In this document: one piece after another, positions 35,144 through 44,282 of the stretch | Position numbering within the stretch: position 1 is the stretch's first letter | How the letters are laid out: each line of letters starts with the position of its first letter | Source of the DNA: Acidimicrobiia bacterium | Lineage (GTDB): Bacteria > Actinomycetota > Acidimicrobiia > Acidimicrobiales > CAIXPF01 | NCBI GenBank assembly: GCA_947476745.1 | Contig: CANJRG010000010.1 | Span: 1-64,000, forward strand | Direction of reading: 5' to 3' | DNA length: 64,000 nucleotides | The notes under the pieces: model-generated | What the model saw: only the letters and a program-made list of their open reading frames with translations | What the model was told of the DNA's origin: nothing | Database searches by the model: none | Position numbers and translations under genes: made by a program

Positions 35144-35569
35144 ATGCCCATCGACTTCCTGACCATGAACAACAAGGCCATCGCCGAGTTCCGCGCCAAC
35201 GAGGGCCGCTGCGGCCCGCCGTTCGAGAACACCCCGATCGTGCTGGTCACCATGAAGGGCGCCAAGTCCGGTCGCGAGCTGTGCGCGCCGCTGGCCTATT
35301 CGACCGACGGCGACGACCTGGTGATCATCGCCTCGATGGGCGGCGCACCCCACAACCCGAACTGGTACCACAACCTCAAGACCAACCCCGACATCGTCAT
35401 CGAGGTGGGGACCGATCGCTACGACGGAACTGCGGTCCTGACCGAGGGCGCCGAGCGCGACCGGTTGTACGCCGCGCAGGCGGCGGAGTTGCCGGTGTTC
35501 AACAAGTACGCCGAGAAGGCCGCACCGCGGGTCATCCCGGTGTTCCGCCTGGTCCGCAAGCAGGCCTGA
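35144..35569 (+). CDS. Ddn-type deazaflavin (F420)-dependent nitroreductase family protein
   Basis: A 141-residue protein of the split-barrel deazaflavin-binding family that includes mycobacterial Ddn. Typical features: an N-terminal helix NNKAIAEFRANEGRCG, then VLVTMKGAKSGRELCAPLAY, GGAPHNPNWYHNLKTNPD (the cofactor-side motif) and a C-terminal VIPVFRLVRKQ. These proteins use reduced F420 to reduce quinones or other acceptors. ATG 35144 follows an AAAGGAG site. Direct repeats lie just upstream. It agrees with the presence of two LLM-class genes in the window in suggesting an F420-using host. Confidence 0.9.
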   Translation: MPIDFLTMNNKAIAEFRANEGRCGPPFENTPIVLVTMKGAKSGRELCAPLAYSTDGDDLVIIASMGGAPHNPNWYHNLKTNPDIVIEVGTDRYDGTAVLTEGAERDRLYAAQAAELPVFNKYAEKAAPRVIPVFRLVRKQA

Positions 35570-35895
35570 GCGCCGCGTGGGGCTACCCGGAGCGCACCGG
35601 GTAGGCCCACCCGACCCCGGCCGTACCTGATGGTACGGCCGGGTCGATCAGGTGATCCGGTAGAGCGCCGCGGCGGTCGAAGTTCGTCCGCCAGCCCGGC
35701 GAGCAGCTCGGCCGGTTCCGCCACGTGCGAGCCCGCGCGATCATGGCCCGACCGTACTCAGTGCAACCCTCACCGCGCCGGACGAACCCGCCCCGGAGGG
35801 GCCGGACCCGGCGGCCCGCGACCGGACCCGACCGGGCCCGAACACGGCCGGACCCAAGGGCGGCGAACCTGGCCGCCCTGCACCCGGCGGCCCGG
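35570..35895. other. Intergenic region, no functional gene seen
   Basis: GC-rich sequence following the Ddn-like gene. A short minus-strand frame (MAEPAELLAGLADELRPP near 35724) is too small and unsupported to call. The region borders a carboxyltransferase remnant and may be part of the same decayed locus. Confidence 0.35.
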
Positions 35896-36140
35896 TCAGT
35901 AGCGATAGCCGAACGAGATCGGGCCGTACCGTCGGACCGACCAGGTTCGCCCAGCGACACAGCATCGGTCGTGTCTCGTGCGGGTCGATCACGTCGTGGA
36001 CCGAGAAGTTGTCCGAGCTGCGGAACGGGCTCGAGAGGTTGTCGAGCCTGCTGCGGATCTCCGCCACCGCAGCGGCCCGCCCGTCGTCGTCGAGCCGGGC
36101 CAACCCGCCGATGACCGAACGGCCCGGCCGCACCCGTCGG
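35896..36140 (-). pseudogene. Acyl-CoA carboxylase carboxyltransferase, C-terminal fragment
   Basis: The minus strand encodes only the tail of a biotin-dependent carboxyltransferase: IRSRLDNLSSPFRSSDNFSV, HDVIDPHETRPMLCRWANL, then, after a frameshift of one base near 35930, YGPISFGYRY and a stop at 35896. The end matches the usual ...FGYR(P/Y) C-terminus of such subunits. The bulk of the gene (several hundred residues) is absent: the next intact gene begins at 36141. This is a deletion remnant of a propionyl-, acetyl- or related carboxylase. Confidence 0.62.
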
Positions 36141-36590
36141 TCAGGCGGTGGCCGCCCCGACCAGCATGGCCACGGCGAGGGCACCTCGCGCCGACCATCC
36201 AATGGTGCGGATCCAGTTGGTACTCACCAGCCGGCGCATGACCGCGGGGTCACCATCCTGCGCGAGCCTGCCGTGCGCCGGCACCTGCAGCAGAACCGTG
36301 CCGGCATGGATCACGGCGAGCAGCGCCAGGCCGAGCAACGGCCACGCCCTGCCCACCCCGTCGGGCGCGGCCACCAGCAGGGCCAGCGCGGTGAGGCCCT
36401 CCACCGCCATGGGCGGCCCGACCACGTAGGACGTCAGACGCTGGTGGGCCACCTCGTAGGCAACGAACCGGTCGGCACCGACCGCCGCGAACAACGGGTA
36501 GTGGACGACCTGGACGAACCAGATCAGGCCGACCATCGCCGCGGTGGCGAGCAGATGGACCGACAGCAGCAGGGCGACAGCGGTGCTCAT
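36141..36590 (-). CDS. Four-helix integral membrane protein (DUF1772-like)
   Basis: A 149-residue protein with four predicted hydrophobic segments: ALLLSVHLLATAAMVGLIWF, EGLTALALLVAA, LLGLALLAVIHAGTVLLQV and ALAVAMLVGAATA. Polar motifs between them (VVHYPLF, PAHGRLAQDGD, LVSTNWIRTIGWSARG) recur in a conserved family of small bacterial membrane proteins related to DUF1772. Function unknown. Its ATG overlaps the stop of the upstream DUF2256/DUF3253 gene (ATGA). Confidence 0.75.
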   Translation of the reverse strand: MSTAVALLLSVHLLATAAMVGLIWFVQVVHYPLFAAVGADRFVAYEVAHQRLTSYVVGPPMAVEGLTALALLVAAPDGVGRAWPLLGLALLAVIHAGTVLLQVPAHGRLAQDGDPAVMRRLVSTNWIRTIGWSARGALAVAMLVGAATA

Positions 36591-36967
36591 ACGCCATCCC
36601 GCCGGGTACGGCGGACACGGATCGGCCCCTTGCACGTCGACGGGTCGACCACCCGGCCCCGCTGGGTGATCTCCACCTCGCCGGCGGCCACCAGGCGGCG
36701 GGCCGCGGCGCGGGCGGGTTCCATCAGCTCACGCCACCCGTCGGGGCCGACCGATCGTGCCGCTTCGCTGGGGCAGATGGTGGCGTCGCCGGCGCGGCCC
36801 TCGAGCAACGACCGGATCGCCCCCTCGAGCGCGGTGTCGACCGGCCGGACCCTCCGTCGCCGGCATCGCTCGGAGCAGTAGCGCACCGACTCCCAGTTCG
36901 CGGCCCACGCCGCGCGCCAAGTCATGGCCCGGCCACACGCGGCACACGACTTGGGCGGCGGGGTCAT
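36587..36967 (-). CDS. DUF2256-DUF3253 zinc-finger-like protein
   Basis: A 126-residue two-domain protein. The N-terminal DUF2256-like finger holds CAACGRAMTWRAAWAANW and YCSERCRRRR, four cysteines that probably bind zinc. The C-terminal DUF3253 domain is winged-helix-like: CPSEAARSVGPDGW, then AARRLVAAGEVEITQRGRVV and STCKGPIRVRR. The combination is a known but uncharacterised architecture; DNA binding is plausible. ATG 36967 (MTPPPKSCAAC) is the natural start. It overlaps the membrane-protein gene downstream by four bases, so the two are co-translated. Confidence 0.85.
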   Translation of the reverse strand: MTPPPKSCAACGRAMTWRAAWAANWESVRYCSERCRRRRVRPVDTALEGAIRSLLEGRAGDATICPSEAARSVGPDGWRELMEPARAAARRLVAAGEVEITQRGRVVDPSTCKGPIRVRRTRRDGV

Positions 36968-36994
36968 GCCATGCTCCTGGCTCGGCCCCACGCG

Positions 36995-37993
36995 CTACGC
37001 GTCGATCTCGGTGCCGTGCAACGCCCGGTGCAGCGCGGAGCGTTCGTCGGCCTTCCAACGCCGCGACAGCGGCGAGCGCGATACCGAGTTGTTCGACCCG
37101 TGGAACGCCCCGGGGTAGACGTGCATCTCGACGGGCACCCCGGCGAGACGCAGCCGACGGGCGTACTCGACGTCCTCGTCGACGAAGAGGTCGAGATCAC
37201 CGACGTTGATGTAGGTCGGCGGCAACCCGGCGAGCTCCTCGACGGTGGCCCGTGACGCCGCGGCGTAGAAGGGGATGTCCACGGCGCCGGCACGGCCCTC
37301 GAGATAGGAGTTCCAGCCGATCAGGTTGGCGGTGCGGTTCCACAACCGGGAATCGAGGATCTGGTGCGACATCGGGGTCTCGTTGCGATCATCGATCATC
37401 GGGTACACCAGGAACTGGTAGCAGACCGACACCTCGGCCCGGTCGCGGGCAAGCAGGCCGAGCCCGGCGCACAGCGCCCCGCCGCCGGACGCCCCGCCGA
37501 TGGCGATGCGGGTACGGTCCACGCCGAGCGTCTCGGCGTGTTCGTGCAGCCAGCGCAAGCCGCGGTAGCAGTCCTCGAGCGGCACCGGGTAGGGGAAGTC
37601 GGGGGCGAGCCGGTACTCGACGGAGGCCACCACGATCTTCAGCCGGTGGGCGAGGCCGGCGCAGTAGTCGTCGTCCATCTCGACGGTGCCCATCACCAGG
37701 CCACCGCCGTGGATCCAGTACAGCGCCGGTGCCGGGGTCTCCAGCCCGGCCGGACGGTACACCCGCACCGTCACATCATCGTCGGGCCGGTGGTCGCTCA
37801 CCTCGAGGCCCTCGGGACGCGGCGGCTTGGTGATCTTGGCCATGGCGTCGATGAACTTCTGGCGCATCTTCGCGATGTCGCTGAGGTCGAGGAACTCCGG
37901 CGGTGTGGCCCGCAGCACCGCCTGGTGCGCCTTGTCGAGCCGTGGCTCTACGTCGAGTCCGGCCATCGTCGTCATCTCCGTCATCTCCGTCAT
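36995..37993 (-). CDS. Alpha/beta hydrolase fold-3 (hormone-sensitive lipase family) esterase
   Basis: A 332-residue carboxylesterase. The oxyanion motif WIHGGGLVMG, the nucleophile elbow IGGASGGGALCAG, the acid residue in NVGDLDLFVDED and the histidine of YPGAFHGSNN form a complete HSL-family catalytic set. It hydrolyses small to medium acyl esters, possibly the ester products of Baeyer-Villiger enzymes. The start is ambiguous: four in-frame ATGs within 28 bases (37993, 37984, 37975, 37966) arise from a 9-bp tandem repeat atgacggag; the first is used here. Confidence 0.88.
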   Translation of the reverse strand: MTEMTEMTTMAGLDVEPRLDKAHQAVLRATPPEFLDLSDIAKMRQKFIDAMAKITKPPRPEGLEVSDHRPDDDVTVRVYRPAGLETPAPALYWIHGGGLVMGTVEMDDDYCAGLAHRLKIVVASVEYRLAPDFPYPVPLEDCYRGLRWLHEHAETLGVDRTRIAIGGASGGGALCAGLGLLARDRAEVSVCYQFLVYPMIDDRNETPMSHQILDSRLWNRTANLIGWNSYLEGRAGAVDIPFYAAASRATVEELAGLPPTYINVGDLDLFVDEDVEYARRLRLAGVPVEMHVYPGAFHGSNNSVSRSPLSRRWKADERSALHRALHGTEIDA

Positions 37994-38093
37994 CTCTTCA
38001 TTTCCGGGTTCGTGTCGATCGACCCCGCCCGCACGGTAGCCGCCGTCGGTCGGCCGCGGCAGGACGAGTCGCCACGCGCGATCATGTTCCCCA

Positions 38094-38972
38094 ATGGCAT
38101 GTCCCCCGATCGAGGCGAACCCGATCAACGCAGGCTTCGGCGCAGTGGTGACCGGGGTCGACCTCGCCGACCTGGCGGCGCAGACGTCCGACGCGCTGCT
38201 GGAACTCGCCCACCGCTACGCCGTGCTGGTGTTCCCCGGCCAGTTCCTCTCCGATGACGAGCACCTGGCGTTCGCCCGCCGGTTCGGGCCGTTGGAGCGG
38301 GCGCTGAACTCGCGCAGCGACACCCGGTTCTCCCGCCTGTCCAGCGTGCGCAGCAACGGCGATCTGGTGACGGCGAACAGCATGGTGGCCCGCATGCTGG
38401 AGTCGAACATGGTGTGGCACACCGACAGCTCCTTCAAGCCGATCCCGTCGACGTTCTCGCTGCTGTCGTGCAAGGAAGCGGCCACCAGCGGCGGGGAGAC
38501 CGAGTTCGCCGACCTCCGCGCCGCATGGGACGCCCTCGACCCCGACCAGCAGGCCCACCTCGACGGCAGGCGCGCCGTGCATTCCTACCGCTGGAGCCAG
38601 GAGCAGGCCGACTCGGCCGACTGGCTGTCGGAGGAGGACTGGGCGGCGCTACCCCCGGTGGAGCAGCCGCTGGTGCGGACCCACCCGGCGACAGGCCGGC
38701 GCAACCTGTACCTCGGTCGCCACGCCGTGCAGGTGGTGGGCGAGGACCCCGAGGCGAGCCGCCGGTTCCTGGCCGAGTTGTGCGACTGGGCCTGCCAACC
38801 ACCGCGGATCTTCGCCCACCGCTGGTCCGCCGGCGACCTGGTCATGTGGGACAACCGCTGCGTCGCCCATCGCGGCCGGCCCTTCCCCTACGGCCAGCGC
38901 CGCATCATGGTTCGGGCCACCGTCGCCGGTGCCCCACCGCCGGGCGGGGACAACCCGTGGGTGCTCGACTGA
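38094..38972 (+). CDS. TauD/TfdA-family alpha-ketoglutarate-dependent dioxygenase
   Basis: A 292-residue non-haem iron oxygenase. It has the HxD iron ligands in MVWHTDSSFKP, the distal histidine in DNRCVAHRG and the 2-oxoglutarate-binding arginine in RRIMVRATV. The N-terminus (INAGFGAVVTGVDLADL) is the usual TauD/TfdA opening. Family members hydroxylate taurine, alkyl sulfates, phenoxyacetates or similar; the substrate here is unknown. The ATG is not preceded by a strong ribosome site. It diverges from the esterase gene and may share regulation. Confidence 0.88.
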   Translation: MACPPIEANPINAGFGAVVTGVDLADLAAQTSDALLELAHRYAVLVFPGQFLSDDEHLAFARRFGPLERALNSRSDTRFSRLSSVRSNGDLVTANSMVARMLESNMVWHTDSSFKPIPSTFSLLSCKEAATSGGETEFADLRAAWDALDPDQQAHLDGRRAVHSYRWSQEQADSADWLSEEDWAALPPVEQPLVRTHPATGRRNLYLGRHAVQVVGEDPEASRRFLAELCDWACQPPRIFAHRWSAGDLVMWDNRCVAHRGRPFPYGQRRIMVRATVAGAPPPGGDNPWVLD

Positions 38973-38984
38973 ACGACGACGCGT

Positions 38985-39019
38985 CGAGCCCCGCCGCCCA
39001 CAAGGGACGACGGGGCTCG
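38985..39019. terminator. Hairpin between the dioxygenase and katG
   Basis: A 9-bp stem cgagccccg (38985-38993) with cggggctcg (39011-39019) in the 88-base gap between convergent genes. Confidence 0.5.
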
Positions 39020-39060
39020 GCAGACATCGAGAGCCGGGGTGATCCCGACAACCGACCGGG

Positions 39061-41214
<2,154 letters not shown>

Positions 41215-41290
41215 TGCTCTCCTTGGCACTCGGTCAGCGAGCAGCCGCTTCAGGTTGATGGGTTGAGGTATCTGGACGACGGGGTACGAG

Positions 41291-41731
41291 TCAGAGCGGC
41301 CGGCACGAGGCACAGGTGCCCCGGAAGATGATCTCCGTCTCGTCGACAGCGAAGCCCTCGCTGGTGACGACGACACCGGCCATTTCGGGATGGGTCGAGA
41401 TGAGCTCCGGGTCCGATGCGACCACATCGAAAATGCGTTCGCAAGCCCGGCAAACGAAGTGGGCGTGGGGGGAAACGTTGGGATCGAACCGAACGGCACC
41501 GTTGTTCACCGACACCGCGCCCAGTTCGCCGAGGGCGATGAGATCACCCAGAGCCTGATAGACCGTGCGCAGCGACACCAGTGGCATCTGCTCCCGGACC
41601 CGCTCCCAGACGGTCTCGGCCGTGGGGTGGGTGCCGTCGTTGTGGAGAGCGGCGAACACGGCGTGGCGCTGGGGCGTAGCCTTCAGGCCGTGGGCCCGAA
41701 AAAGCGTGACCAGGTCGTCTGGTGATCGCAT
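41291..41731 (-). CDS. furA: Fur-family regulator FurA/PerR
   Basis: A 146-residue Fur-family repressor. The winged helix spans [14 protein letters not shown] to [12 protein letters not shown]. The dimerisation domain has [13 protein letters not shown] and the C-terminal CASC, two CxxC pairs that hold the structural zinc. Upstream of katG in the same orientation it is the usual peroxide-sensing FurA. ATG 41731 is used; a GTG two codons earlier is possible. Confidence 0.93.
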   Translation of the reverse strand: MRSPDDLVTLFRAHGLKATPQRHAVFAALHNDGTHPTAETVWERVREQMPLVSLRTVYQALGDLIALGELGAVSVNNGAVRFDPNVSPHAHFVCRACERIFDVVASDPELISTHPEMAGVVVTSEGFAVDETEIIFRGTCASCRPL

Positions 41732-42039
41732 CGCCACGCAACCTAGTCCAACATCTGTGCGTGGACAACATGAGATGGTGATTGACGAGACGGGCTGCTT
41801 CGGGGCGACGAAGGACGATCGAAGGCCCTCGACCCAGCGCTGCGATGCCCCGCCCGATCGCACCAACGGGTGCGCTGAAGGCCCACAACGGGTGAAGGGA
41901 GCGATGCTCGGATCGTTCAGCGCTGATCCTCTGGAACCGGCCCCGACGAAGAACGCCGCTCGGGCGCCGGGTCTCGGCGTCGGAGCGGCGGCCCCCATTC
42001 CGGTTCGTCACCTGCGGCACCCGCCGCGTTCGGCGTTGC
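41732..42039. promoter_or_regulatory. furA upstream region with a candidate FurA operator
   Basis: 308 bases between furA and the thiolase gene. About 20 bases before furA, gtccaacatctgtgcgtggac (approx. 41748-41768) forms a 5-bp inverted repeat (gtcca/tggac), a possible autoregulatory site. The rest has no recognisable gene; several GC hairpins occur near 41950-41995 and may terminate the upstream thiolase transcript. Confidence 0.35.
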
Positions 42040-43197
42040 TCAGCCGCGTCGTTCGAGCACGGAGCAGTAGTTCGCCACACCGGAGCCGCCCATGTTGAAC
42101 ACGCAGCCCAACTCGGCGCCCTCCTTCTGGAACTCACCGGCGTTGCCGGTGAGCTGCATGGCGGCCATGACGTGCATCGACACGCCGGTGGCGCCCACCG
42201 GGTGGCCCTTGGATTTGAGGCCCCCGGAGAGGTTGATCGGCAGGTCGCCGTCGGGGAAGGGGGTGCCGGCGGCGATCACGTTGGAGCCCTTGCCAGTCTC
42301 GGCGAGACCCATCGCCTCGTAGCAGAGCAGCTCGGCGATGGTGAAGCAGTCGTGCACCTCGGCGAAGTCGAGGTCCATGACATTGATGCCGGCACCGTGG
42401 AACGCCGCGGCGAAGGCCCGGGCCGGGCCCTCGAAGGCCAGCAGGTTCCGTTGCGACATCGGCAGGATGTCCTGCACGTGGGCCATCGAGCGGAAGGTCA
42501 CGGCCCGGTCGAAGTCGGCGGCGACGTCGTCGGCCACCAGGATGAGGGCGGCGGCACCGTCGGAGATCAGCGAGCAGTCGGTGACCCGCAGCGGGTCCGC
42601 GACGATGGGGTTCTTGTCCGAGATGGTGTTGCAGAAGTCGAAGCCGACGTCCTTGCGCATGTGGGCGAGCGGGTTCTTCACGCCGTTGCGGTGGTTCTTG
42701 GCGGCGATCTGAGCCAGGTCCCCCGAGTGGTCGCCGAAGGCCTCGAAGTAAGCGGAGGCGTACATGGCGAAGATCTGCGGGAAGGTCTTGCCGGCCTCCT
42801 CGCGCTGGTAGGCCGCGCCTCCGAGGGCGGCACCCACCTCGGCGGTGGAGCGGCTGGTCATCTTCTCGGCGCCGATGACGAGGGCGATCTTCGTCTCACC
42901 GGATTTGATGGCCTGGGCGGCGGAGTACAACGCGGCCGAACCCGACGCGCAGGCGTTCTCGACCCGGGTGGCCGGCTTCCAGCGTAGGCCCTGGTCGGCC
43001 TGGATGGCCAACGACGCCGGGAAACCGTCGGTGACCAGGCCGGAGTTGAAGTGGCCCAGCCAGACCCCGTCGATGTCGGCGGAGGTGATGCCAGCGTCGG
43101 CGATCGCGCCGTGCGTGACCGTGGCGATCAGATCCTCGAGCGTTCCCTCGGAACGGCCAAAGGGCGTGTGCGCCCACCCCACGATGCTCGGATTCAC
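42040..43197 (-). CDS. Thiolase-family acetyl-CoA acetyltransferase
   Basis: A 385-residue thiolase. The nucleophilic cysteine is in VENACASGSAAL, the conserved histidine in GLKSKGHPVGATG, and the second catalytic cysteine region near the C-terminus is MGGSGVANYCSV. The shape is that of the SCP2/degradative-thiolase group, which cleaves 3-ketoacyl-CoA, including steroid side-chain intermediates. The GTG start (VNPSIVGWAHTPFG) is preceded by GGGGAG. A role in beta-oxidation with the dehydrogenase pair is inferred. Confidence 0.9.
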   Translation of the reverse strand: MNPSIVGWAHTPFGRSEGTLEDLIATVTHGAIADAGITSADIDGVWLGHFNSGLVTDGFPASLAIQADQGLRWKPATRVENACASGSAALYSAAQAIKSGETKIALVIGAEKMTSRSTAEVGAALGGAAYQREEAGKTFPQIFAMYASAYFEAFGDHSGDLAQIAAKNHRNGVKNPLAHMRKDVGFDFCNTISDKNPIVADPLRVTDCSLISDGAAALILVADDVAADFDRAVTFRSMAHVQDILPMSQRNLLAFEGPARAFAAAFHGAGINVMDLDFAEVHDCFTIAELLCYEAMGLAETGKGSNVIAAGTPFPDGDLPINLSGGLKSKGHPVGATGVSMHVMAAMQLTGNAGEFQKEGAELGCVFNMGGSGVANYCSVLERRG

Positions 43198-43586
43198 TGC
43201 TACTCCCCTCGGGCCCGCGACCTGCCGCAGGCATTCCTCGCCCCTCAGGTTACCCACCGCCGGACCCCCGCCGCCTTCCCGCCCGAACCGAGGCCGCGTT
43301 CATCAGCTAGGACCGCTCCCGTTGCCTTCGGTCCCCGTCACCTCCGGCGGTACCGGCGGTATGGGGGCACGTGCAGCAGAGGGGGACTTCCATGGAATGC
43401 ACGTTCGATCGACGCGGCCGGCACGTTCGTGAGCCGCACGGGCCGCGTCCCCCCGGGCCCGTCCGAGCCGTCGGCGGAGCACGATCCTCACGCCTTTCGC
43501 GGTCCGGGGCGGGCTGCACGGCGACGCAGACGTCGGTGGCGGTGGCCCGCCGCCCCCAGCAGCGCAGCGGCGCGGGCCCCTTGCCG
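43198..43586. other. Intergenic region upstream of the thiolase gene
   Basis: About 390 bases between two minus-strand genes. It contains the palindrome ttccatggaa near 43385 flanked by cgtgca/tgcacg arms, a possible operator for the thiolase gene. No gene is supported. Confidence 0.35.
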
Positions 43587-43955
43587 CTACTGCGAGAGCA
43601 CCCGCTGCACGGCGACGTAATGGGTCACCGACGTGCCGTCGGCGGGTTGCACCGGGGCGACCGTCCAGTGCATGACGAACGGAGTCCCGTCCTTCTTGTA
43701 GTTGATGGCCCGCCCTTCGAACACCCGGCCGTTGGCGAGATCGTCGGTCAGGCGTGCGATCACGGCGCTGTCGGTGGCCGCACCCTGCAGGAACTTCGCG
43801 CTCTGGCCCATGACCTCGGCGCGCGAGTGTCCCGTCAGGGTCTCGAATGCATCGTTGACGTAGACGATGGCGCCCTGCGCATCGGTCACCATCACCGAAT
43901 CGAAGCTGATGTCGGCGGCCACCTTCGTCGAAGCCAGTACCCCACTGTCGGACAT
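43587..43955 (-). CDS. LOV-like PAS protein lacking the photoactive cysteine
   Basis: A 122-residue stand-alone PAS domain. It follows the LOV pattern closely: VNDAFETLTGHSRAEVMG, then the position of GxNCRFLQG reads GQSAKFLQG, then INYKKDGTPFVMHWTVAPV. The flavin-adduct cysteine is replaced by alanine, so no standard covalent photocycle can form. Start ATG 43955 follows GAGGAG at good spacing. No effector domain is attached. Confidence 0.78.
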   Translation of the reverse strand: MSDSGVLASTKVAADISFDSVMVTDAQGAIVYVNDAFETLTGHSRAEVMGQSAKFLQGAATDSAVIARLTDDLANGRVFEGRAINYKKDGTPFVMHWTVAPVQPADGTSVTHYVAVQRVLSQ

Positions 43956-44282
43956 GTCCATCTCCTCTGCTGTACGGGCGCGTTCGCACTGCTGCACGTC
44001 GCGGTCATCTCAATAACACGACAGACCCAGCACCCGTCCTCCCGCCCGCCCCATATTCCGGGGTAGGTCTCGGTCCGGTATCGCCTGGCGGAGACAGGCC
44101 GGCCGGCGCGGTTCGACGATGCGTGGCGAACGACCCGACCAGACCGCGGCCGCAGCAAGCAGCACTTCAGCCCCACGTCTTCACCCCGGCGCTCTCGCAC
44201 CGGGCCGCGGACCGGGACCGAACGCGACGCCGCCCCGCTCCCCACCGGGGAACGGGGCGGCAACAAGGCCGGGTCGAGCCGA
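43956..44282. other. Intergenic region between the metalloprotease and LOV-like genes
   Basis: About 330 bases with the LOV-like promoter region (AT-richer caataacacgac near 44015) and the protease terminator at 44229-44261. No gene seen. Confidence 0.4.
44229..44261 (-). terminator. Terminator downstream of the metalloprotease
   Basis: A 9-bp stem gccgccccg (44229-44237) with cggggcggc (44253-44261), about 22 bases past the minus-strand stop. Confidence 0.55.
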
